Origin: an uncultured bacterium
Lineage (GTDB): Bacteria > Bacillota_I > Bacilli_A > RF39 > UBA660
Assembly: GCA_949286645.1 (NCBI GenBank)
Contig: CASEDN010000044.1
Span: 1-12,090, forward strand
Direction of reading: 5' to 3'
DNA length: 12,090 bases
Both the position numbers and the translations under genes were made by a program. This document shows positions 7,317 to 12,090 of this stretch, piece by piece. Below the pieces are notes generated by a model. The model saw only the letters and a list, made by a program, of their open reading frames with translations, searched no databases and was not told the origin of the DNA. Positions within the stretch are counted from its first letter, which is position 1. The number at the start of each line of letters is the position of its first letter.

Positions 7317-7721
7317 GTGACACAGACAGTTTATAGTGAAGAAAATATGAGAGTATTGCTTTCTTATGTAATAATTCCTTTGTTAGTAATTCTAATTTTA
7401 TTTTTTGTTGGTACTAAAATATATGAGCGTTTTAATAAGAATGAAGATAAAAATAGAACAATTTTTATTATCAATTATTGGAGTAATGTTATGGGGATAA
7501 TTTTTACATCAATTTTGCTTTCTGTATCTATTGGTTTTTCTTTAGCTTTTACTGAAAATGTAAGAAATTTAAATTCTATAGATGAAAATATGTTTCTTTA
7601 TTATTTCTTTATGTTATTTCCAATATTGCCTTTCCTTTTCTTAATATATTATATTGCTAAATTTATTACTAATATTAGAAAAAAAGAAAGATTATATGAT
7701 TCAGAAAGTGAGGATATATAA
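7317..7721 (+). CDS. Small membrane protein of unknown function, three predicted helices
   Basis: I do not recognise this 134-residue protein. It has three hydrophobic segments: about residues 12-31, 51-75 and 89-112, with a charged cytoplasmic-looking loop (ERFNKNEDKNR) after the first and an acidic tail (SESEDI). The GTG start at 7317 is chosen because AGGTGAT at 7305-7311 is an exact match to the 16S tail with five-base spacing. An ATG at 7347, ten codons in, is the alternative and begins directly before the first helix, but its ribosome binding site is poor. The stop overlaps the next start by one base (TAATG), so the two proteins are translationally coupled and perhaps act together at the membrane. 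Confidence 0.7.
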   Translation: MTQTVYSEENMRVLLSYVIIPLLVILILFFVGTKIYERFNKNEDKNRTIFIINYWSNVMGIIFTSILLSVSIGFSLAFTENVRNLNSIDENMFLYYFFMLFPILPFLFLIYYIAKFITNIRKKERLYDSESEDI

Positions 7722-8233
7722 TGAAAGAAAGTTCCCTTACTAATATTTTTGTTTATTTTTTAATGGCAGTATTAGTTATATTAATTGTTCTTCCGCCACT
7801 TTTTAGAGTTTTTTTTAAAGAGAGTACTGATAATACTAATATAAATTCTTCAAAGGATACTGATACTGTAAGTAGAGCGACAGCATTAACATGTAGAAGA
7901 GAAGTAACTGTTGGTACAATGATTTATAATATTACAATTACTAGTAATTATAGAGATGATACTCTAAATAAAGTAACATTTAATTATGAAGCTCCAGAAG
8001 TAGTAGATAATACTGTAACTGATAATCCTGTTTTAACAGAGATGAATACAATAAGAAGTTCTGGACTTGTAGAAGAAACTACTGATGGATTATCTACAAT
8101 ATTTGTTCTAACGCGAGAGACAAAAGAAGATAACCCTACTAATACTAGATTAGATACTTTCTTCCAACCACTTGATAGTCAAATTACTAATCTTGAGTCT
8201 TTAGGATATACTTGTTCAACTCTAACTGCTTAA
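7721..8233 (+). CDS. Membrane-anchored extracytoplasmic protein of unknown function
   Basis: The 170-residue product has one N-terminal membrane segment (about residues 9-32) followed by a Ser/Thr/Asn/Asp-rich spacer and a small polar domain of about 110 residues. The domain begins with LTCRREVTVG around Cys58 and ends with LGYTCSTLTA around Cys165; these are the only cysteines, one at each edge, so a single disulfide clamping the domain is likely if it sits outside the cell. The pattern of beta-strand-like stretches (MIYNITITSNY, LNKVTFNY) resembles small Firmicute lipoproteins of the DUF1307 kind, but here there is no lipobox, and I do not assign a family. It is coupled to the preceding gene by a TAATG overlap. 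Its last 47 bases overlap the minus-strand gerB-like gene. Confidence 0.7.
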   Translation: MKESSLTNIFVYFLMAVLVILIVLPPLFRVFFKESTDNTNINSSKDTDTVSRATALTCRREVTVGTMIYNITITSNYRDDTLNKVTFNYEAPEVVDNTVTDNPVLTEMNTIRSSGLVEETTDGLSTIFVLTRETKEDNPTNTRLDTFFQPLDSQITNLESLGYTCSTLTA

Positions 8234-9059
8234 TAACACAAATGATTAAAGATAGAGTAATAAGAGGTGAGAATAATAAATAGAAACTTATTATATAACT
8301 AAGTCTACCTAATATGAAAGTACTAGATAAACTATTAATTACTAACATAAAAGGATAGTTATAACTAGTTAAGATATTAGTACTAGTAGAAAAATATAAT
8401 AATAAGTAATCTATAATTATTATTAAAAGACCAAATACTAAAGCAAGATATAAATACTTATCTTGTTTTTTTCTATTATCTATTTCATTATAAGGAATAA
8501 ATAAAAGTAATAGTAAAGGAATTATTTCATATATGAAAAATAAAATACACCCCTTTAATATATCGATAATATTATTATTAAAAGGGACCTTTAAATAAGT
8601 TAAATCTAAACTAAAAGTACTTCCTATAATATTAATAGCGAATAAAGGAATAAAGATAAAGATAAGTATTAAAGAAAGACTAGTTATCTCTTTATAATCT
8701 TTTAGAGATATAGTTAAACACATTAGTAGTAGGAGAATAAGAATACTATAAAAGTTACCACTACTTAAATAAGTATCTTTAATAAAATTAGTAGTTTCTA
8801 ATAATAGATATATAAAGATTATAGATAATATTACTGAGATAATTATCTTTAAATATTTATTTTTAGGCTTAACTTTCTTTCTTAATACTAATATTCCCTT
8901 AAATATAATTAAAGTTAAAAAAGATCCTAAGATAATACTGATAAAGGAATCACTTTTACTAATTTTAATAACTTTTTCTATAAATAATGGAAAACTAGAT
9001 ATAGAAAGAAAAAATGTTAAACTAGCAAGTTGTAATAGTCCTATCTTTTTATTAATCAT
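8187..9059 (-). CDS. GerB-type spore germination permease subunit (short)
   Basis: GerB subunits are APC-superfamily membrane proteins that bind the germinant within the GerA-GerB-GerC receptor of the spore inner membrane. This 290-residue product is almost entirely hydrophobic, with about nine membrane segments, and begins like the family (KIGLLQLASLTFF where QxxxLxxxF is usual). The LGRLSYIISFYLLFSPLI stretch near the end corresponds to the region of the eighth and ninth helices. Family members are usually about 365 residues with ten helices; the last helix and tail appear to be missing. I chose the ATG at 9059 because AAGGAG lies ten bases before it. An ATG at 9080 has no ribosome binding site. 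It overlaps the gerC-type gene by eight bases and the convergent gene at its 3' end. Identity relies on context as much as sequence. Confidence 0.85.
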   Translation of the reverse strand: MINKKIGLLQLASLTFFLSISSFPLFIEKVIKISKSDSFISIILGSFLTLIIFKGILVLRKKVKPKNKYLKIIISVILSIIFIYLLLETTNFIKDTYLSSGNFYSILILLLLMCLTISLKDYKEITSLSLILIFIFIPLFAINIIGSTFSLDLTYLKVPFNNNIIDILKGCILFFIYEIIPLLLLLFIPYNEIDNRKKQDKYLYLALVFGLLIIIIDYLLLYFSTSTNILTSYNYPFMLVINSLSSTFILGRLSYIISFYLLFSPLITLSLIICVIKQLELNKYILKTQD

Positions 9060-10014
9060 AATTATTTTTCTCCTTTTCATTTAATTTAATATCTATCTTT
9101 AAATAAGTATTTTTATAAGTATTATAGTCAAGTTTTCTTTTATTTAAATAAATATGATTTATAGTATTAGAGATATTATAGGTATTATTCTTTTCACTAT
9201 TTAATAATTCTTCTATATCATCTTTTAACATCTTTATAGATTCCTTTTTTAACTCTGTTAAATCATTACTATCAGGAGAATCAATATTACCAGTTATCTT
9301 AATATTTATAGTATTATCTTTATATTTAGTATTAGTTTTTAAGTTATATAAACTTACTTCATAACTTTTATTATTTATTTTAATATTAGTATTAAAAGAA
9401 TCTATTTTATCATTAAGTAAATAATTCACCCTTGCCACGTCTTTATCTAAAGAAATACTTTTACTTGGTATAAAGATACCTTTACTTATAAGATTTTCTT
9501 TATAACTAATAAGTGGTATAAAGCCGTCTTTAAGATCATCTGAATTACTACTTAAGAGTTCTTTAAAAGTAGTATTTATAATAGAACCACTCATTTCTTT
9601 TTCTTTTTTTGTAAAGCTTTTATAATCTCTTCTTTTATGATAATGGGAAAATAGATCACTTACTTTATCTTCTGTTGCAAATACTAAATAGTCAATAGAA
9701 GTAAATTCATCTTTAAAGAACTTAATAGTAGTATCATCTAAAGTATTGGTGTTAAAAACGGCTACTTCTAAGTGTTTATAATAAGTCTTTTTATTATCAA
9801 TATTTCTAGCTTTTAAGAATACTTCTCCTAAACTATTACCTGTAATAGTATAAACTTTATTATCATCATTAATAACATTTAGATATAGAGTGTATTTATT
9901 ATCAGTAAAGTCTAGTCCTAGAGTATCAACAACGGCTAGATTATTTAATTCGTCATATGGTGTATATCCTAAAAATAGTAATAATACTATTAAACATATA
10001 ATAATCTTTTTCAT
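9052..10014 (-). CDS. GerC-type germinant receptor subunit lacking the lipobox cysteine
   Basis: GerC subunits are normally lipoproteins on the outer face of the spore inner membrane. The 320-residue product has an N-terminal hydrophobic signal segment (residues 3-16), then YDELNNLAVVDTLGLD at 20-35, the counterpart of the WDxRELNxLAIVxGxGID motif that follows the lipidated Cys. Here the position of that Cys is Tyr17 (FLGY instead of LxGC), and the codon is TAT, one base from TGT. The only Cys in the protein, Cys7, lies in the hydrophobic core and not in a lipobox. The rest follows the GerC plan, including KHLEVAVFN near 80-88, but is some 50-80 residues shorter than typical members. It starts in the gerA-type stop codon (ATGA overlap) and has a GGGAG ribosome binding site. 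Confidence 0.9.
   Translation of the reverse strand: MKKIIICLIVLLLFLGYTPYDELNNLAVVDTLGLDFTDNKYTLYLNVINDDNKVYTITGNSLGEVFLKARNIDNKKTYYKHLEVAVFNTNTLDDTTIKFFKDEFTSIDYLVFATEDKVSDLFSHYHKRRDYKSFTKKEKEMSGSIINTTFKELLSSNSDDLKDGFIPLISYKENLISKGIFIPSKSISLDKDVARVNYLLNDKIDSFNTNIKINNKSYEVSLYNLKTNTKYKDNTINIKITGNIDSPDSNDLTELKKESIKMLKDDIEELLNSEKNNTYNISNTINHIYLNKRKLDYNTYKNTYLKIDIKLNEKEKNNYD
9070..9075 (-). promoter_or_regulatory. Ribosome binding site deciding the gerB-type start
   Basis: Read on the minus strand this is AAGGAG, inside the last codons of the gerC-type gene and ten bases before the ATG at 9059. The alternative ATG at 9080 lies upstream of it and would waste this site. Confidence 0.7.
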
Positions 10015-11438
10015 TCGCTTTTCTCCCTTATTCTATTTTTTGTAAGAAGTGGATTTCTAAATCTTGTCTTTTTATGATTTCCCTTAACAATAGTATCTTT
10101 AATTTCTTCTTTTATAAAAGGAGAGAAAGGGGCAAGATATGGAAGACTTTCTGATGATGTTGTGACTAGAGATGCTAGAAGAATAATGAAGCCTACAAAG
10201 ATACCAAATAGACCAAAGAACATAGCAAGAAATAGGAGAATAAATCTCCACCATCTTAAGGCATAAATCATTTCAACTGAAGAGAAGGCAAGACCTGATA
10301 TTGCTGATATAGAAATAACTATTATCATAATAGGAGAGATAATGCCAGCGGAGACTGCCGCGTCACCTAATATTAAACCACCAAGAATAGAGACAGATGT
10401 TCCCATGCTAGCAGGTTTTCTTATATCACTTTCTCTTAATATTTCAAAGGATATACTCATAAATAAAGCTTCTATTAAAGCCGAGAAGGGGACGGTGTCT
10501 CGCTGTTCCATAAAGTTTAAGAATAAAGATAAAGGTAATATGTCTTGATTATGAGTAGTTAGGGCAATGTATAGGGCAGGAGTAAAAATAGCGATAAAAA
10601 GCGCAAGAAATCTTACTATTCTAATAAAAGAAGTATTAATCGCTTTCTCATAGTAATCATCACTAGTATGTAAGTAATCTACAAAAAAAGTAGGGGTAAT
10701 TAAAACAAAAGGAGAGTTATCAGAGACAATAGCAATCTTACCTTCAAGTAAAGCTTGAGCGACTTTATCAGGACGTTCTGTTGATGTAATTGTTGGAAAG
10801 AAAAAGTTAGTCTTACTATCTAAATAACTCTTTAAATTACCTGTATCTAAGATACCATCAACATTGATTTTTTTTAGTTTGTTCTTTATTTTATCAACAT
10901 TTTTCTTAATAGCGATATTATTCATATATAAAATACCAATCTTAGTCTTACTAGACTTTCCCACAAACATGCCATCTACATATAAATTACAGTCTCTTAT
11001 TCTTCTTCTAATAAGACCAATATTAGTATTAAAATTCTCATTAAAAGCATCTTTACTACCGGTTATACTAGCTTCATTATTAACAATAGGGATACCTCTA
11101 TCAACAGTAGCCCTTGCTTCAATTGCAATAGCTTTTTCAGATTCATTATCACTGAAAAGAATAAGAGCGAAGCCCATACAGATATAATCAGTCATATCAC
11201 TTAATTTATTTAGTATTTTACCATTATTAGTAGGAATAAAGTTAAGAAGTTCACTTCCTATATTATCACTTTGAAACTTGATAATTAAAAGACGTCTTAA
11301 AATAAAATCATTAACATAACTTGAACTACCTAAAACTTCACTCATAACAAGAGTTATTTCTCTATTATCGATAATAAAAGGTCTAATTATTAAATCAGTG
11401 GCATTACCAAAAGCTTTCTTTATCTCATCTGCAAGCAT
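10011..11438 (-). CDS. GerA-type germinant receptor subunit
   Basis: The GerA subunit (PF03323) is the signal-transducing part of the spore germinant receptor. The 475-residue product has normal length, with a soluble N-terminal region of about 260 residues and a C-terminal region of four or five membrane helices. Family signatures are clear: TGSKDAFNENFNTNIGLIRR at 126-145 (usual GPREGFTE...N), ERPDKVAQALLEGKIAIV at 221-238 followed by SPFVLITP at 242-249, PFSALIEALFMSISFEILRE at 317-336, and RKPASMGTSVSILGGLILGD starting at 340. AGGTGAA precedes the ATG with close to ideal spacing. It heads an A-C-B operon like gerK. Operons of this kind are expressed in the forespore under sigma-G, and a matching promoter can be proposed. 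Its presence indicates a spore former or a recent descendant of one. Confidence 0.97.
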   Translation of the reverse strand: MLADEIKKAFGNATDLIIRPFIIDNREITLVMSEVLGSSSYVNDFILRRLLIIKFQSDNIGSELLNFIPTNNGKILNKLSDMTDYICMGFALILFSDNESEKAIAIEARATVDRGIPIVNNEASITGSKDAFNENFNTNIGLIRRRIRDCNLYVDGMFVGKSSKTKIGILYMNNIAIKKNVDKIKNKLKKINVDGILDTGNLKSYLDSKTNFFFPTITSTERPDKVAQALLEGKIAIVSDNSPFVLITPTFFVDYLHTSDDYYEKAINTSFIRIVRFLALFIAIFTPALYIALTTHNQDILPLSLFLNFMEQRDTVPFSALIEALFMSISFEILRESDIRKPASMGTSVSILGGLILGDAAVSAGIISPIMIIVISISAISGLAFSSVEMIYALRWWRFILLFLAMFFGLFGIFVGFIILLASLVTTSSESLPYLAPFSPFIKEEIKDTIVKGNHKKTRFRNPLLTKNRIREKSE

Positions 11439-11459
11439 AACTTCACCTCATTTCACTTT

Positions 11460-11488
11460 TAGTATTACCAAAATAAAGATTATTATTA
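11460..11488 (-). promoter_or_regulatory. Candidate sigma-G-like promoter of the germination operon
   Basis: On the minus strand TAATA (11488-11484) and AATACTA (11466-11460) are separated by 17 bases. This agrees with the sigma-G pattern GHATR-N17/18-CATWHTA apart from the first base of each box. Transcription would begin near 11453, just before the AGGTGA ribosome binding site. An overlapping extended sigma-A -10 (TGG-TAATAC) has no good -35. In such A+T-rich DNA a chance match is quite possible. Confidence 0.4.
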
Positions 11489-11491
11489 AAT

Positions 11492-11512
11492 AAAAAAGAG
11501 GTGCTTAACCTC
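11492..11512 (-). terminator. Rho-independent terminator of the small minus-strand gene
   Basis: On the minus strand GAGGT (11512-11508), a five-base loop and ACCTC (11502-11498) form a short hairpin followed by TTTTTT (11497-11492). It starts three bases after the stop at 11515 and separates that unit from the germination operon. The stem has only five pairs, so efficiency is uncertain. Confidence 0.75.
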
Positions 11513-11514
11513 AA

Positions 11515-11895
11515 TTATTTGTAAACTCTTACTTTTTGTGCTTCTTCTTCATCCTTATCAAATTCATCGTAATATGTTTCTGCTATTTTTCTAGCTTGTC
11601 TATTACTAAAAAACTTTTTCCTTTTACCATCACTAGTATAATACCTACTTAATGGTTCCATATAATCTATTGTATAACTAGTTTCATTGGGATTTCTAGT
11701 AGTAGTTATTTCTACTTTAGTATCATTTAAATCAATGTATTTTTCTCCTTCTTTTTTTAAAATTGTTTAGTATCCATATCCTGCTCTACTCAATTTTAAA
11801 AGACCACCAACATTATCAGTTATTTTATCGTCATCAGGATATGAAACACTGATAGTTGCTAAAAATAAATCATCAATATTATTTCTTTCAAACAT
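11515..11895 (-). pseudogene. Small reading frame interrupted by one in-frame TAA (unknown function)
   Basis: The ATG at 11895 follows AGAGGAG with eight-base spacing and a good promoter. The frame codes 42 residues (MFERNNIDDLFLATISVSYP ... RAGYGY), meets TAA at 11769-11767, and then stays open in the same frame for 83 more residues (TILKKEGEKYIDLNDTKVEI ... QKVRVYK) to TAA at 11515, just before a terminator. The composition on both sides is alike: polar, with beta-like stretches then a charged, probably helical end (RQARKIAETYYDEF). The simplest reading is a protein of about 125 residues disabled by a nonsense change, for example CAA to TAA. Alternatives are two coupled genes, with an unusual ATT start at 11736 behind an AAGGAG site, or a sequencing error. 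I do not recognise the family with confidence. Confidence 0.62.
11745..11750 (-). promoter_or_regulatory. Internal Shine-Dalgarno site within the interrupted frame
   Basis: On the minus strand this is AAGGAG, eight bases before an in-frame ATT at 11736 and 17 bases past the internal TAA. No ATG, GTG or TTG lies in the right frame at this distance; the nearby TTG runs straight into a stop. It could allow re-initiation at ATT, or it may simply encode the Lys-Glu-Gly-Glu stretch. Confidence 0.3.
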
Positions 11896-11920
11896 ATTTT
11901 TCTCTCCTCTTTGTGTAATT

Positions 11921-11949
11921 ATGATATAGCACATTTTCTTGGTTGTTAA
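11921..11949 (-). promoter_or_regulatory. Sigma-A promoter of the interrupted small gene
   Basis: On the minus strand TTAACA (11949-11944, five of six) and TATCAT (11926-11921, five of six) are spaced by 17 bases. The start would be near 11914, giving a leader of about 20 bases that contains the AGAGGAG ribosome binding site. The rest of the divergent gap, 11950-12010, shows no convincing plus-strand promoter. Confidence 0.6.
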
Positions 11950-12010
11950 GCGATACTAAAAAGCTTTTCCATTCATAAATTTTGTAGTAATCTATTAGTA
12001 GGTGAAGTTT

Positions 12011-12090
12011 ATGTTAGTTAAAATAATAGATTATGATCATCAAGGTAGAGGAATTGCCAAAATAGATAATAAAGTATTATTTATACCTAA
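12011..12090 (+). CDS. Start of a TRAM-domain RNA methyltransferase, RlmD/TrmA type (partial)
   Basis: Only 26 codons are in the window. They read MLVKIIDYDHQGRGIAKIDN and then KVLFIP, the opening of a TRAM domain as found at the N-terminus of class I SAM-dependent 5-methyluridine RNA methyltransferases (RlmD/RlmCD, TrmA). The pattern I-x-D-x-D-x-x-G-R-G-I-A followed by V-x-F-(V/I)-P is typical. The catalytic domain lies beyond the window, so the target (23S rRNA or tRNA) cannot be told, and other TRAM proteins are possible. AGGTGA at 12000-12005, five bases before the ATG, is a strong ribosome binding site. The gene is divergent from the interrupted small gene, with 115 bases between the two starts. 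Confidence 0.72.
   Translation, partial: MLVKIIDYDHQGRGIAKIDNKVLFIP

Noticed and set aside
8234..8330. Short A/T-rich near-repeats in the gerB-type 3' region (AATAATAA, TAATTA)
   Set aside because: They follow from Ile/Leu/Asn codons in very A+T-rich coding DNA; no regular spacing or array.
9060..9080. Earlier ATG at 9080 for the gerB-type gene
   Set aside because: It has no Shine-Dalgarno site; AAGGAG lies between it and the ATG at 9059, and the family N-terminus starts near the later one.
10342..10548. Plus-strand open frame of 68 codons
   Set aside because: It lies wholly antisense to the conserved membrane part of the gerA-type gene and has no recognisable domain.
10864..11187. Plus-strand open frame of 107 codons, hydrophobic
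   Set aside because: It is antisense to the soluble domain of the gerA-type gene; its hydrophobicity is a by-product of the complementary codons.
1..12090. Alternative genetic code (TGA as Trp), as in some low-GC relatives
   Set aside because: TGA ends gerA-type and glycosyltransferase genes at ATGA overlaps, and conserved Trp positions use TGG.

Overview
This window is A+T-rich. Arginine is almost always AGA, Shine-Dalgarno sites are strong (GAGGAGG, AAGGAG, AGGTGA), genes are tightly packed with many 1-4 bp overlaps, and a complete gerA-type germinant receptor operon is present. Together these point to a low-GC, Gram-positive, endospore-forming Firmicute/Bacillota. An uncultured gut Bacilli or Erysipelotrichia-like lineage is possible, but the exact clade is inference. 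TGA acts as a stop (for example in gerA and the glycosyltransferase gene) and Trp is TGG, so the code is standard.

Layout. Positions 1-3250 (+): the 3' tail of an unidentified gene overlaps a small type IV-pilin-like gene, which overlaps mutL by one base (TAATG). miaA follows, then an intrinsic terminator. Positions 3250-6143 (+): after a likely sigma-A promoter come a CmpB-type (PF06541) membrane protein, a membrane-anchored processive family 2 glycosyltransferase, and a MYG1-family DHH-like hydrolase, translationally coupled. Positions 6195-7244 (+): a TVP38/VTT membrane protein and a divergent O6-alkylguanine-DNA alkyltransferase. Positions 7317-8233 (+): two small membrane or membrane-anchored proteins of unknown function, overlapping by one base.

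Positions 8187-11438 (-) hold a germinant receptor operon in the order A-C-B, as in gerK of Bacillus subtilis. Its last gene overlaps the preceding plus-strand gene tail-to-tail by 47 bp. It has two oddities: the GerC subunit has Tyr where the lipobox Cys should be, and the GerB subunit is short and seems to lack its last membrane helix. A sigma-G-like promoter can be proposed upstream. Positions 11439-12010 hold a minus-strand terminator, a small minus-strand reading frame broken by one in-frame TAA but with a good promoter and ribosome binding site, and a divergent intergenic region. Positions 12011-12090 (+) begin a TRAM-domain RNA methyltransferase of the RlmD/TrmA type.

Most of the window is housekeeping: mismatch repair, tRNA modification, alkylation repair, membrane and envelope functions, and germination. 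I see no CRISPR array, insertion sequence, phage or tRNA. The points most worth checking are the interrupted small gene, the non-lipidated GerC, the truncated GerB at the convergent overlap, the alkyltransferase without its Arg finger, and the cysteine-rich pilin-like protein coupled to mutL.
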